From contig NZ_RKHR01000003.1 in the NCBI RefSeq assembly GCF_003752585.1, positions 1,364,001-1,428,000 on the forward strand: 64,000 bases of DNA, in the 5' to 3' direction. Shown one piece after another: positions 48,999-58,867 of this stretch (position 1 is its first letter; each line of letters starts with the position of its first letter). A model generated the notes under the pieces. The model searched no databases. It worked only from the letters and a program-made list of their open reading frames with translations, and was not told where the DNA came from. This stretch comes from Sinobacterium caligoides. GTDB lineage: Bacteria; Pseudomonadota; Gammaproteobacteria; Pseudomonadales; Sinobacteriaceae. The translations under genes and the position numbers were made by a program.

Positions 48999-49652
48999 AT
49001 GTCGCAACCCTATATCGTGCCGCCCTGCCATGAAGAGGTCGAGATCCTCTTCGAGGACGACTTCCTCTTGCTGATCAACAAGCCCTCGGGCCTGCTGTCG
49101 GTGCCCGGCCGCCTGCCGCAAAACAAAGACTGTATGATCACCCGCATCCAGCGAGACTACCCGACCGCCACCGTCGCACATCGACTCGATCTGGATACCT
49201 CGGGATTGATGATGGTGCCACTGTGCCGCGACGTGCACGCCGATCTGACTCGCCAGTTTCAGGCCAAGGCGATCAGCAAGAGTTATACGGCGCTGCTGTG
49301 GGGCGATATCGCCGAGGATGGCAGCATTGACCTGCCCATCGCCTGTGACTGGGAACGTCGACCACGACAGAAGATCTGCGCACAACAGGGTAAGCCCTCA
49401 CTCACCCACTACCAGGTGTTAGAGCGCCACGGCGACCGCACGCGGGTATTGTTGAAGCCGGTCACCGGCCGCTCGCACCAGCTGCGTATCCACAGCCGTG
49501 AAATCGGCCACCCGATCCTCGGCTGTGACCTGTACGCCCACGACGAGGCCCTGGCCGCCGCGCCGCGACTAATGCTGCACGCGACGACGCTGAAGTTCAC
49601 CCACCCGCTCAGCGGCGAGGTGTTCGACTGGCACTGCCCGCCACCGTTCTAG
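48999..49652 (+). CDS. rluA: Pseudouridine synthase RluA
   Basis: 217 residues, same length as E. coli RluA. It aligns throughout: LLINKPSGLLSVPGRLPQNKD, then ITRIQRDYPTATVAHRLDLDTSGL with catalytic Asp64 in HRLD, and the late LKPVTGRSHQLRIHSREIGHPILG. RluA makes pseudouridine 746 in 23S rRNA and 32 in several tRNAs. Monocistronic here. Confidence 0.9.
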   Translation: MSQPYIVPPCHEEVEILFEDDFLLLINKPSGLLSVPGRLPQNKDCMITRIQRDYPTATVAHRLDLDTSGLMMVPLCRDVHADLTRQFQAKAISKSYTALLWGDIAEDGSIDLPIACDWERRPRQKICAQQGKPSLTHYQVLERHGDRTRVLLKPVTGRSHQLRIHSREIGHPILGCDLYAHDEALAAAPRLMLHATTLKFTHPLSGEVFDWHCPPPF

Positions 49653-49710
49653 GTTTTCGAGCGACTGCTGAGACAGCTAGCCCTCCGTTAGCTAGTCCTC
49701 AGCTAAGTAA

Positions 49711-50517
49711 CTAGTCCTCCGTTAAGTAGCTGCACCAGTCACTCCAGCTGCCCGGGTAGAGGCGTGGCGATGACTTGCCCGCCAGCGTCAGCGCCAGCAA
49801 CGTCACACAGGCGGTGACGCCGGAGCCGCAGTAGACCACCAACTCATCATCCGCTGACAGCGACGCGAAGCGCGCCTGCTGCGGCTGTACCTCGCCCTGC
49901 TCGTTAGTGAGCCCCTGCCAGGGGTAGTTCAAGGCACCGGGGATATGACCGGCAACGGGATCGATCGGCTCCACCTCACCGTTATAGCGGGCCGCCTCTC
50001 GGGCGTCGATCAAGCTAAAGCGCGCCGGCACCGAGGCCACCAGTAACTCCTGCCGGCTCGCCACCATCGCCGGATTCGGCTCCGCCTGGAAGCGGCCGTT
50101 AGCCAGCGGCACGGGGGCGTCAGTGTCACAGACGCCACCGGCCGCCTGCCAGGCACGGAAACCGCCGTTTAGCAGCTGCACCTTATCGTGGCCAAAATAA
50201 CGCAACAACCACCAGGCACGACTGGCGAAGGCGAGCCGGTGATCATCATAGAGCACCACCTCGGTGACCCCCTTGACGATGCCGAGACGCTCACAGAACG
50301 CCGAAAAATTAGCCGCCGTCGGCAGCGGGTGACGACCGCCGTGCGCCTCAACGGGCGACGATAAGTCACTCATCAAGTCGGCGTAGTACGCCCCCTGAAT
50401 ATGCCCCTCGGCATACAGCGCCCGCCCCTGCTCCGGCGCTGCCAACGAGTAACGGCAGTCGATGATGACGGTATCGGTACGGTGTTGCAGCGCTGCTGCA
50501 TCGATCATAGGGGTCAT
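49711..50517 (-). CDS. Sulfurtransferase, two rhodanese domains
   Basis: 268 residues. The first rhodanese domain (IIDCRYSL..GHIQGAYYADL) is inactive-type. The second has the active loop CGSGVTA with Cys230, the sequence type typical of 3-mercaptopyruvate sulfurtransferases (SseA). GGRHPLPTAANFSAFCERLGI is also characteristic. It moves sulfur to cyanide or thiols in the cytoplasm. GAGG lies 5 nt before the ATG. Confidence 0.85.
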   Translation of the reverse strand: MTPMIDAAALQHRTDTVIIDCRYSLAAPEQGRALYAEGHIQGAYYADLMSDLSSPVEAHGGRHPLPTAANFSAFCERLGIVKGVTEVVLYDDHRLAFASRAWWLLRYFGHDKVQLLNGGFRAWQAAGGVCDTDAPVPLANGRFQAEPNPAMVASRQELLVASVPARFSLIDAREAARYNGEVEPIDPVAGHIPGALNYPWQGLTNEQGEVQPQQARFASLSADDELVVYCGSGVTACVTLLALTLAGKSSPRLYPGSWSDWCSYLTED

Positions 50518-50628
50518 AAGGGCCTCACAGTATTGCTGGTTATAAGCATCATTCGAAATACCATAAAATGGCGTCTAGCGGCGACACCGCGCTGCTAAAC
50601 TTAAGGTATCTGATCGCGGGTAGAGGCT

Positions 50629-51141
50629 ATGGTAACGATTAATCACAGCGAACACACGACGATGGTGATATTAGCCCCCAATCGTTCGATGAGCTGGCGC
50701 GCCACGCGCCTGCTGATGCTAGCGCTGAGCATCTTAACACTGGTCATCGCCGTGCTGTTCGGCCTCGCCGGTGCCTGGATTATCCTGCCCTTTGCCGGCC
50801 TTGAGGCCGCCTCGCTGTGTGCGGCGCTGTATTACGTCGCCCTCAAGCAGAGTGCCCGCCAGGTGATCTACACCAACAACGATACCCACACCCTCACCGT
50901 CGAGAAGGGCTGCGGCCACCCCGACCAGCGCTGGCAGTATGATCTCTACGACACCGCCATCGCCGTGGTCGAGCAGGAGCAGTCCTGGTCGCCCTTCACC
51001 ATCAGCCTCTACGACAACGAACAGCGCCACTTGATCGGCGAGTTTCTCAACCACGACGACTGCGAGCAACTGATCAGCCAGTTGAAGAGCCTCGGTCTCT
51101 ACGTGCGCAGCAGCGGCCAACAACACATCGTCGAGTTCTAG
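50629..51141 (+). CDS. DUF2244 membrane protein
   Basis: 170 residues. Two membrane segments (RLLMLALSILTLVIAVLFGLAGAW and the following AGLEAASLCAALYYVAL) and a C-terminal soluble strand-rich part match DUF2244. LAPNRSMSWRATRLL at the start is typical. The function is unknown. Confidence 0.75.
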   Translation: MVTINHSEHTTMVILAPNRSMSWRATRLLMLALSILTLVIAVLFGLAGAWIILPFAGLEAASLCAALYYVALKQSARQVIYTNNDTHTLTVEKGCGHPDQRWQYDLYDTAIAVVEQEQSWSPFTISLYDNEQRHLIGEFLNHDDCEQLISQLKSLGLYVRSSGQQHIVEF

Positions 51142-51235
51142 CCCCGGGCTACTTGCGGCGCTTTTCAGTCATCGCTGTTCTCTTCGCTGATTTCTCAGTA
51201 CTATGCTCAGCGCCCTAATTGAGAGATGCCGCGTT

Positions 51236-51961
51236 GTGAATATTATTCTGTTGCACGAAGACGACTTTATCAGCCCGACGTGCGTCCGCCTGAGCGATCA
51301 CCGGCTCACCCACATCCTCAAGGTGATACGCGCCAAAGAGGGCGACACACTAAAAGTCGGCCGCCTCAACGGCAAGCTCGGCAGCGGCCTCATCGAACAG
51401 CTCGACAGCGACAGCTGCCAACTCGCCGTAACATTAGAGCAAGCACCGCCACCCGCGACACCGATCACCCTGGTGCTGGCACTGTCACGGCCGAAGATGA
51501 TGCGGCGTATCTACCGCATGGCCGCCGAGTTTGGTCTAAAAGAACTCTATGTCATCAACAGCTACAAGACCGAGAAAAGCTTCTGGCAGAGCCCGGTGGT
51601 CGAAGCCGACACCGTCCACCGCTATCTGCTGGAGGGCCTAGAGCAGTGTGTCGACACGGTGTTGCCGACGGTGCATTTCAAGCCCCGCTTCAAGCCCTTC
51701 GTCGAGGATGAGCTGCCCGCCATCGCCACCGGCAAGCGCGCCCTCGTCGCCCACCCCGGCGACCACGCGCCCTGCCCCATCGCGGTCAAGGAGCCGATGA
51801 TTCTCGCCATCGGTCCCGAGGGCGGTTTCATCCCCTACGAGGTCGACAAGCTGGTGGAAGCGGGCTTTGAGACCGTCAGCCTAGGCCCACGTATTCTTCG
51901 GGTCGAGAATGCCGTCAGCACACTCACCGCCCGACTCTACGACGGTGCCTGCGACCGCTAA
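51236..51961 (+). CDS. rsmE: 16S rRNA m3U1498 methyltransferase RsmE
   Basis: 241 residues from a GTG at 51236, which starts the family's NIILLHEDDF sequence; the frame also runs 11 codons upstream. The N-terminal PUA-like part (RLSDHRLTHILKVIRAKEGDTLKVG) and C-terminal SPOUT knot (LAIGPEGGFIPYEVDKLVEAGFETVSLGPRILRVENAVST) are complete. Methylates U1498 of 16S rRNA. A bidirectional terminator separates it from the convergent ald gene. Confidence 0.92.
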   Translation: MNIILLHEDDFISPTCVRLSDHRLTHILKVIRAKEGDTLKVGRLNGKLGSGLIEQLDSDSCQLAVTLEQAPPPATPITLVLALSRPKMMRRIYRMAAEFGLKELYVINSYKTEKSFWQSPVVEADTVHRYLLEGLEQCVDTVLPTVHFKPRFKPFVEDELPAIATGKRALVAHPGDHAPCPIAVKEPMILAIGPEGGFIPYEVDKLVEAGFETVSLGPRILRVENAVSTLTARLYDGACDR

Positions 51962-51970
51962 ATAAGACAT

Positions 51971-52008
51971 AAAAAAAACCCACCCAGTCAGCGACGGGGT
52001 GGGTTTCT
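51971..52008. terminator. Bidirectional terminator between rsmE and ald
   Basis: AACCCACCC and GGGTGGGTT form a 9-bp stem around an 11-nt loop, with A8 before and TTTC after, so it works for both convergent genes. Confidence 0.88.
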
Positions 52009-52045
52009 TACCTGATCGCCTAGGCGGCGATCAACACGGTGCCGA

Positions 52046-53179
52046 TTAGGCAGCCACGGAAGGGGTGCAGAGTGCGCTGGCACCTTCGACGAAGGCATAA
52101 CCTAGCGCCTCAGCCACTGGTCGATTAGTGACGTGACCGTCGTGTACGTTCAGGCCGGCCATTAGGTGCTCGTCATCCAGCAGCGCCTGCTTGGCACCCT
52201 TGTTAGCCAGTGCAATGGCAAACGGTAGGGTGGCATTGGTCAGCGCCATGGTCGAGGTACGTGCCACACCGCCCGGCATGTTGGCGACACAGTAGTGCAC
52301 CACGTCGTCGATGACGTAGGTCGGATCCTGGTGTGTGGTGGCATGCGAGGTCTCGAAGCAACCGCCCTGATCGATGGCCACATCGACCACGACCGAGCCC
52401 GGCTTCATGCGGGCAATCAGCGCCTTAGAAACCAGCTTCGGTGCCGAGGCACCAGGGACCAATACCGCACCGACCACGAGGTCAGCAGCCATCGCATATT
52501 GCTCGATTGCATCACCGGTCGAGTAGATGCACTTGATGCGGCCTTCGAACTGATCGTCCAGCTGGCGTAGACGCGGTAGCGAGCGATCGACGATCGTCAC
52601 CTCGGCCCCCATGCCCATCGCCATGCGTGCAGCATTGACACCGACCACACCGCCACCGATTACCAAGACCTTGGCAGGCTCGACACCGGGTACGCCGCCG
52701 AGCAACATGCCATTACCGCCCTGCGCCTTCTCCAGCTGGTGTGCACCAGCTTGAATCGACATACGGCCGGCCACTTCACTCATCGGTGCCAACAACGGCA
52801 GGCCACCACGAGCATCGGTGACGGTCTCATAGGCGACACAAGTCGCGCCACTGGCGATCAGTAGCTCAGTCTGAGTAGGATCCGGGGCAAGGTGTAGATA
52901 GGTGAACAGTAGCTGGCCAGGGCGCAACATCTTGCACTCTTGCGGCTGTGGCTCCTTCACTTTGATGATCATCTCGGCGCGCTCAAAGATCTCTTCCGCC
53001 GTCGCGACGATCTCAGCACCGGCACTCTTGTAGTCAGCATCGCTAAAACCGACGCCGGCCCCGCCATCGACCTGCACCATGACGCTATGGCCATTAGCGA
53101 CAAGCTCTTTCACGCCCGCCGGTGTTAGGCCAATACGGTACTCATGGTTTTTTATCTCTTTTGGGACACCTATAAGCAT
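52046..53179 (-). CDS. ald: Alanine dehydrogenase
   Basis: 377 residues, full length. [34 protein letters not shown], the NAD-binding [25 protein letters not shown] and the late [21 protein letters not shown] are diagnostic. Converts L-alanine and NAD+ to pyruvate, ammonium and NADH. Divergent from an Lrp-family gene, a common pairing in which the regulator controls ald. Confidence 0.93.
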   Translation of the reverse strand: MLIGVPKEIKNHEYRIGLTPAGVKELVANGHSVMVQVDGGAGVGFSDADYKSAGAEIVATAEEIFERAEMIIKVKEPQPQECKMLRPGQLLFTYLHLAPDPTQTELLIASGATCVAYETVTDARGGLPLLAPMSEVAGRMSIQAGAHQLEKAQGGNGMLLGGVPGVEPAKVLVIGGGVVGVNAARMAMGMGAEVTIVDRSLPRLRQLDDQFEGRIKCIYSTGDAIEQYAMAADLVVGAVLVPGASAPKLVSKALIARMKPGSVVVDVAIDQGGCFETSHATTHQDPTYVIDDVVHYCVANMPGGVARTSTMALTNATLPFAIALANKGAKQALLDDEHLMAGLNVHDGHVTNRPVAEALGYAFVEGASALCTPSVAA

Positions 53180-53313
53180 AACGATCTCTCTTCTATCTGT
53201 TTTGTAGTTGATAGAACCAGTATATTAACTATTTGGCAGGTGTTTTTTCTTATCTTAAACAGTATTATTGACCATCAACTATTTTTTAACCGATAAACAG
53301 AAGATTTCACTGT

Positions 53314-53793
53314 ATGACGACGCCGAAGATGACATTGAGCCGTATCGACCGCAACATCCTCCGTGAACTGCAGCAAGATGGGCGCATCAGCTATGCCGAA
53401 CTGGCGAGGCGAGTCGGACTGACCACCACCCCCTGTATCGAGCGAGTAAAGAAGCTCGAGAAGGCCGGCGTCATCCAGGGCTATCAGGCGATCCTCAACC
53501 CCGAGGCCCTCGATGCCGGTCTCGTGGTGTTCGTACAGGTGCGGCTATCGCGGACGAGCCAAGACAACTTCGAGGATTTCCGCCAGGCGGTAGTGCGCTT
53601 AAAAGAGGTACAGGAGTGCTATCTGGTATCCGGCAACTTCGACTATCTAATTAAAGCCCGCGTCGCCGACATGCACGCCTACCGAGAGCTGCTCGGCGAA
53701 ACACTGCTCACCCTGCCCTTCGTCAATGAGTCGACCAGCTACGTTGTAATGGAAGAGCTGAAAGAGACACTATCGCTGAACTTACCCAGCTAG
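53314..53793 (+). CDS. lrp: Lrp/AsnC-family regulator
   Basis: 159 residues. The N-terminal winged helix (LSRIDRNILRELQQDGRISYAELARRVGLTTTPCIERVKKLEKAGVI) and the RAM domain (VRLSRTSQDNFEDFRQAV, VSGNFDYLIKARV) are complete and near E. coli Lrp in length. The divergent gene is alanine dehydrogenase; local control by alanine is likely. A strong terminator follows. Confidence 0.88.
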   Translation: MTTPKMTLSRIDRNILRELQQDGRISYAELARRVGLTTTPCIERVKKLEKAGVIQGYQAILNPEALDAGLVVFVQVRLSRTSQDNFEDFRQAVVRLKEVQECYLVSGNFDYLIKARVADMHAYRELLGETLLTLPFVNESTSYVVMEELKETLSLNLPS

Positions 53794-53802
53794 CCAGACG
53801 CA

Positions 53803-53837
53803 AACAGCCCCCGCCAGCAAGACTGACGGGGGCTGTT
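53803..53837. terminator. Terminator between lrp and sat
   Basis: AACAGCCCCCG/CGGGGGCTGTT, 11-bp perfect stem with a 13-nt loop, between convergent genes. No long T-run, so strength is uncertain but stem stability is high. Confidence 0.75.
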
Positions 53838-53886
53838 ATACACAGGCGATCGTCGCCGACGCCGGGGCGCCCGCGCGGATACTCGC

Positions 53887-55083
53887 TTAGGCCTGCGTGC
53901 TGCGGTAGTAGTCCATCAAGATCTGTGCGACCTCGGGACGAGAGAACTCTGGCGGCGGCGCAATGCCGTTGCCCAATAGCTCACGTACCTTGGTACCGGA
54001 GAGCAGGATAAAGTCATCTTTGCTGTGATCCGGCGCATCCTTCATCATCACCACCTTGTCGAGTTTCTTCGAGTAGGCGGTGTGATCGGCGCGGTAGATC
54101 TCGATCGCCAAAGCATCGGCCGGTACCTTCTCGTCGAAGATCGCCTGCGCATCGAAGCCACCGTAGTAATCGCCAACACCGGCGTGGTCACGGCCGACGA
54201 TGAAGTGGGTGCAGCCACAGTTTTGACGGAACACGGCGTGCAATACCGCCTCACGTGGGCCGGCATAGAGCATGTCGAAGCCGTAGCCCGTCACCATCAC
54301 GGTGTTCTCTGGGAAGTAAACCTCGACCATCTTGCGAATGCAGTCATCGCGGACATCGGCGGGGATATCGCCCTTCTTCAACTTACCCAGCAACATGTGT
54401 ACGAGGATGCCATCGGTGCCCAGGTCTTGCTGCGCCATGCGGCACAACTCTTCGTGGGCGCGGTGCATCGGGTTACGGGTCTGGAAGGCTACGACCTTCT
54501 CCCAGCCACGCTCGGCAATCTCATTGCGAATCTGCACCGCGGTGCGGAAGGTGTCGGGGAAGTCGGTGGCGAAGTAGGAGTAGTTCAACACCTCGATGCT
54601 GCCAGAAACAACCTGGCTACCGAGGTTGGTAAAGGTCGCTACACCGGGGTGTTCGGCATCGTCGGTACCGAAGATCTCGGTCGCCATCGCCACCAGCTCC
54701 TGTTTGCTGACGGGCTCGATCGCCTCTACATCCATCACCGCCAACACCGGATGACCTTCGACATTCGGGTCGCGCAAGGCGATACGCTTGGCACCGGCAA
54801 TGGCAATGGCACTAACATCGTCGGTCACGTTCAGAATCGGCACAGGCCAGAACAGACCGTCGACGGTGTGTAGGCTCTCGGCGACACTCTTGGCATCGGC
54901 AAGATTCATGTAACCGGTGAGCGGATTGAAGTAACCGGCACCCAGCATGACGGCATTCGCCGCCGCCGCCGAGTTTAATAGCAGTGACGGCAGCGTCTCT
55001 GCTTCGGCAACGAGGGCCGCGTGTTTTTCGCTATCGTAGACAAACAGCGGATTGAGCTGCTCAGAACCGTGGGGATTGATCAT
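53887..55083 (-). CDS. sat: Sulfate adenylyltransferase, single-chain type
   Basis: 398 residues from ATG 55083 (GGAG 7 nt upstream). AVMLGAGYFNPLTGYMN, VVAFQTRNPMHRAHEELCRMAQ with the ATP-binding QTRNPxHRAHE, VGRDHAGVGDYYGGFDAQAIF and LSGTKVRELL are diagnostic. Makes APS from sulfate and ATP. This is the homo-oligomeric form rather than CysDN. Follows cysC by 67 nt on the same strand, giving the two-step route to PAPS. Confidence 0.93.
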   Translation of the reverse strand: MINPHGSEQLNPLFVYDSEKHAALVAEAETLPSLLLNSAAAANAVMLGAGYFNPLTGYMNLADAKSVAESLHTVDGLFWPVPILNVTDDVSAIAIAGAKRIALRDPNVEGHPVLAVMDVEAIEPVSKQELVAMATEIFGTDDAEHPGVATFTNLGSQVVSGSIEVLNYSYFATDFPDTFRTAVQIRNEIAERGWEKVVAFQTRNPMHRAHEELCRMAQQDLGTDGILVHMLLGKLKKGDIPADVRDDCIRKMVEVYFPENTVMVTGYGFDMLYAGPREAVLHAVFRQNCGCTHFIVGRDHAGVGDYYGGFDAQAIFDEKVPADALAIEIYRADHTAYSKKLDKVVMMKDAPDHSKDDFILLSGTKVRELLGNGIAPPPEFSRPEVAQILMDYYRSTQA

Positions 55084-55150
55084 TACTAACTCCAAAACTA
55101 GGCCGGCCGCCGCGTACGCGACAGCTGCAGGTATAACGTGGGGATAAAGA

Positions 55151-55768
55151 TTAAAGGTTTAAGATGCCACGCTCTTCGAGCAGGTTAAGTAGAGTTTCTA
55201 CCTCTTGCTCTAGCGTCATCTCATGGCTGTTGAGTACCAGCTCGGCATTCAACGGCTCTTCATAGGGGTCGGAGATACCGGTGAAGTTAGGGATCTCGCC
55301 AGCACGAGCCTTCTTGTACAAGCCCTTCGGGTCACGCTCTTCGGCGACCGCCAGCGGCACCTCAACATAGACTTCGATAAAGTCCATGCCTGACTGATCG
55401 TGCAGCTCACGCACCAGGTCACGGTCGGCGCGATAGGGGCTAACGAAACTCGATAGCGTGATCACACCGGTATCGACGAACAGCTTCGACACCTCGCCGA
55501 TGCGACGGATATTTTCGGTGCGATCTTCGGCGCTAAAGCCCAGATTCTTATTGATACCCATGCGAATATTATCGCCATCGAGGCGATAGCAGAGCTTGCC
55601 TTTGGCGGCGAGTGCCTGCTCGAGAGCAACGGCGACAGTACTCTTGCCACTGCCTGACAGACCAGTAAACCATAACGTGGCTCCCTTCTGCCCAAGCATA
55701 CGGTTGCGGTCATCGCGTGAAATCTCACCGTCGTGCCAGTGTACATTGGTTGCTTTTTGTTCAGCCAT
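55151..55768 (-). CDS. cysC: Adenylylsulfate kinase
   Basis: 205 residues from ATG 55768 with AGGG upstream. The Walker A motif is GLSGSGKST (about 36-44); LCYRLDGDNIRMGINKNLGFSAEDRTENIRRIGEV and SPYRADRDLVREL are typical of APS kinase. It converts APS to PAPS, the donor for sulfotransferases. It lies between a sulfotransferase gene and sat on the same strand, so the PAPS is probably meant for sulfation, perhaps beside cysteine synthesis. Confidence 0.93.
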   Translation of the reverse strand: MAEQKATNVHWHDGEISRDDRNRMLGQKGATLWFTGLSGSGKSTVAVALEQALAAKGKLCYRLDGDNIRMGINKNLGFSAEDRTENIRRIGEVSKLFVDTGVITLSSFVSPYRADRDLVRELHDQSGMDFIEVYVEVPLAVAEERDPKGLYKKARAGEIPNFTGISDPYEEPLNAELVLNSHEMTLEQEVETLLNLLEERGILNL

Positions 55769-55939
55769 TACTGCCCTACTCCAATTATTACAATTTGTCC
55801 CATGACGGTGACCCCGCCGCATTAGATTTCGCGACGTATTCTAGCGCAATTTTCCCCGCAAGTCCTGCCCACTGTACTGGCCATGGCGACATAATGTTAT
55901 TTCCTTCGCCACGCTCGGAACAAAAAACAACACCGATGC

Positions 55940-57118
55940 CTAACGGTTGACGATAAAGGCCTGACGATAATCGTTAAACTGCTCAGACAAGCCCTGCTCT
56001 GTTAGACCAAACTGCTGCAGCGTATAATGGTGCGGAGCGCGATCTTCACGTTTATTCGCCTGCCGCCACTGGCGCATCTTCTCCAGCGCCGACTCACTCG
56101 CCTGCATACCGACAAACTCATAGATAGCACGCGCACAGCCCTGCGCATCCGTCGTCGTCTGATCAAACCACAGGTCGAGAAAAGCTTCAGGGTACTGCGC
56201 ACGTACCGCCATGGTATGGCGCATACCGCGGGCGAACTTGTCGCTCCACTGGCGTGCGATCTCTTGGTCGTCCACCGCTTCACTGTTCATCGCCCACAGC
56301 GTGCTATTGAAGCTACAGATAGAGGGTATCGTCTGTAACGGATCGCGGTGTGTCTGTACCACTTTGGTTCCGGGGAATACCTCTAATAACGTCTGCATAT
56401 GATGCAGGTGATGCGGCGATTTCAACAGCCAGCGCTCGGCATTCGGGTTGACGCCACTTTTCTTCTTCTGCCACTGTAAGAATTGCAGCTGTCGCCTCAA
56501 GTATTGATAGCCGGGCGTGTTGTCCGCCTCGCTCAACCAGTCACCGTAGCCCGGTATATTGCAGAAGGCCTCCGGCGTGGTACTGAAGAACGAGTGTTCC
56601 AACAAGATAATTTCCTCGTCGGCGGCACCAGCCTCCAGCGGATGAATCGCCGCCAAGCCAGGGCTGACCTCCAAGATGGCCTCGACATCGAGCTCCGCCT
56701 GGGGAATTCGGGCATCGTTTTCAGTAGTAAAGTCCCAGTCTCTCGCCGGTGCCGGGTAGTGAATTTCATACCACAGCGGCGAATAAAAGCGTTCATCACA
56801 CGCCATGGTGCGTTGCAACATGGTGGTGCCGGTACGCGGCAAGCCGACGATCACCACCGGTGCCGCGATCTGCTCATCGAGAATTTCGGGGTAGCGTTGA
56901 CAAAAGTCCTGCAGCTGTAAGCGATTTACCAACGCGTTAACAACCCGCTCATGCTGCATCTCTCGCCCCAACTCGCTCAATTTGGCCTCAACTTCTAGGG
57001 CGTGCAACAAGACACGCAACGGTGCCTCAAAGGAATAATCACCAAAGTTATCCAAGCCCGCCCGCTGTTTCGCCTCTGCGACAACACTGTCAAAGCTAAA
57101 ATCAATCCTCGCTGTCAT
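55940..57118 (-). CDS. PAPS-dependent sulfotransferase
   Basis: 392 residues. The 5'-phosphosulfate loop is VIVGLPRTGTTMLQ (about 89-102), and the 3'-phosphate site is QTHRDPLQTIPSICS; LLKSPHHLHHMQTLLEVFPGTKVV lies before it. The N-terminal ~80 residues are helical, as in the large bacterial sulfotransferases of the STF-3 type. The acceptor is unknown. Next genes downstream are cysC and sat, which supply PAPS. Confidence 0.88.
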   Translation of the reverse strand: MTARIDFSFDSVVAEAKQRAGLDNFGDYSFEAPLRVLLHALEVEAKLSELGREMQHERVVNALVNRLQLQDFCQRYPEILDEQIAAPVVIVGLPRTGTTMLQRTMACDERFYSPLWYEIHYPAPARDWDFTTENDARIPQAELDVEAILEVSPGLAAIHPLEAGAADEEIILLEHSFFSTTPEAFCNIPGYGDWLSEADNTPGYQYLRRQLQFLQWQKKKSGVNPNAERWLLKSPHHLHHMQTLLEVFPGTKVVQTHRDPLQTIPSICSFNSTLWAMNSEAVDDQEIARQWSDKFARGMRHTMAVRAQYPEAFLDLWFDQTTTDAQGCARAIYEFVGMQASESALEKMRQWRQANKREDRAPHHYTLQQFGLTEQGLSEQFNDYRQAFIVNR

Positions 57119-57187
57119 ATTAAGCTCCTTCTATTTATTTTTATCTTTGGTTATTTTTTAATATTTTCGTTTGCACTAAATTCGTTT

Positions 57188-57247
57188 TTAAGACAATCAC
57201 CTTTAAAACAATCGTTCTTAAGACAATCGTTCTTAAGACAATCGCTC
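57188..57247. repeat. 15-bp tandem repeat, four units
   Basis: Units TTAAGACAATCACCT, TTAAAACAATCGTTC, TTAAGACAATCGTTC and TTAAGACAATCGCTC, then a decayed fifth (TTAAAATAATA). It lies ~70 bp upstream of the sulfotransferase start. Reads as a short AT-rich array; a regulatory role is possible. Confidence 0.7.
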
Positions 57248-57306
57248 TTAAAATAATATTTTTTAATCAACTGCTTTAACAAACCACTTTTAACTTCTCA
57301 CTTTAA

Positions 57307-58422
57307 TCAACTGGCCTCTAATAACTCGGTGACTTTCACGACACGCATTGTCGGATCGGGAAATTCTTTAGCACCAATCCAACGAAAACAAGCCGTGCCC
57401 AGTGCGTGCCCTGCCGTGCTCAAAAAGTTATCCACGGCGATCGGCTGCTGCGCCACCACAATAACCACGCGACCATCATCGCCAACCACGGCGCCGTGTT
57501 TATTTAGGTGTATCTGCTGATAACGGTAATCCAGCGACTCCATCCAATAATTATTCAACTGAAAGTTCCAGTTATCACAAGTCGGGATATAATCGCACTC
57601 GATTAACAACGCCTCATCGTCCTCGAGCTGCCAGAAACTGAAATAATAGTGAATATTGGCATCGCCACCGACACTCTGACACCAGGCCTGCTGCCAGGGG
57701 GCAAAGCGATTAATATGCGGCAGACAGCGCTGCGACCAGTCGGCAAATAATTGTGCTGTACCCTGTACGAAGGCAGCCGTCGCCTGCAGGCTCGAGGCAA
57801 CATCATGTGCCGTCATTGGCTTCGGCACCGCCGCACCGTCGAGACGTGTAATCGTCAACTCGGCAATATGCTCACTGTTGCGGTCGAGAAAGGTTTGCCT
57901 GACGATGACGGTGCGCGTCGCCTCCGTCATCGGCAGCCAGTTCTGTTCACGCGACCGGGTGCTGACGACTAACTCGAAGCGCCCCTCGTCATCCAAGACA
58001 ATGTCACTATCATCGATAAAGCCGGTCGGCTCGTTCTTACCATCCTCACCATAGCCACCGGCCTGAGTACCAAAGCTCAGGTACGCTACGCTACCGCGCG
58101 CGCCCTTGATCACATAGTCATAGCGGCCGTCGAGCTCCGCTCGCTGATAATAGTTATCGGGGTTGTCAGCGCCGATCTTAGCCGTCTCATGGGAAGGCCG
58201 ATAGAAACTCGGAAAGCTACGATCACCGCTCTCCATAAACATATCAAGACCAATGCGCGTCAGCCGAGTCAGGTAACGATAACCTTCCGCCCGAGTCTGT
58301 TCGTCGGCCGGTATCTCCGGGCGCAAGATTGCCTCACCGGCCCGTTTTAGTTGCTCGCAGAAATCATTCCACGCCTGCCCCGAAACGATCTCTGCCGTCT
58401 CTGTTGCCTCTACTTTCGACAT
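57307..58422 (-). CDS. DUF1214 domain protein
   Basis: 371 residues from ATG 58422 (AGGAGGG upstream). The late part NWNFQLNNYWMESLDYRYQQIHLNKHGAVVGDDGRVVIVVAQQ and FLSTAGHALGTACFRWIGA is DUF1214. YLSFGTQAGGYG and the EQNWLPM region also fit. No signal peptide. The biochemical role is not known. It precedes the sulfotransferase group on the same strand, separated by the 15-bp repeat array. Confidence 0.72.
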   Translation of the reverse strand: MSKVEATETAEIVSGQAWNDFCEQLKRAGEAILRPEIPADEQTRAEGYRYLTRLTRIGLDMFMESGDRSFPSFYRPSHETAKIGADNPDNYYQRAELDGRYDYVIKGARGSVAYLSFGTQAGGYGEDGKNEPTGFIDDSDIVLDDEGRFELVVSTRSREQNWLPMTEATRTVIVRQTFLDRNSEHIAELTITRLDGAAVPKPMTAHDVASSLQATAAFVQGTAQLFADWSQRCLPHINRFAPWQQAWCQSVGGDANIHYYFSFWQLEDDEALLIECDYIPTCDNWNFQLNNYWMESLDYRYQQIHLNKHGAVVGDDGRVVIVVAQQPIAVDNFLSTAGHALGTACFRWIGAKEFPDPTMRVVKVTELLEAS

Positions 58423-58571
58423 CCGCCCTCCTAAAACACTGCCTACATTCATCACTGACGAAACGTTAATCGCCTGCAATCGCTGTAACAAACTACCAGT
58501 GCCTTATAGTGACGCTATTTCCTACTTAGCTCTTCACCCAGCTGGGTGGAGCTGTACTATGCTGAGAAACA

Positions 58572-58757
58572 TTAAAAAAAGCCTCCCTCACGCATGATCG
58601 CCAGCACAATACTAACGACAATGAGCAGTGGCAGCCAACGAGTTACTTTAGCGGTTTTTTCCGCGCTCATCGGCGTGGTAAAACGCTCAACAAGCATCAC
58701 CATGAAAAATAGCGCGACAAAAAGACCGATAATTATTAATAGTAGTTTCACACCCAC
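58572..58757 (-). CDS. Small two-segment membrane protein
   Basis: 61 residues. Hydrophobic segments VKLLLIIIGLFVALFFMVMLV and WLPLLIVVSIVLAIM flank a short polar loop (ERFTTPMSAEKTAKVTR). No family recognised. Divergent from the TetR gene. Confidence 0.6.
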   Translation of the reverse strand: MGVKLLLIIIGLFVALFFMVMLVERFTTPMSAEKTAKVTRWLPLLIVVSIVLAIMREGGFF

Positions 58758-58867
58758 CTCGCACTAATAAACGAAAACTTCGCAAATAAACATGACGCTA
58801 ACCGCCAAAAGCAGTTTATTATGTTTAAATTAGAATAACAGAAGAACGTCGATGTAAGGATGTTAAC

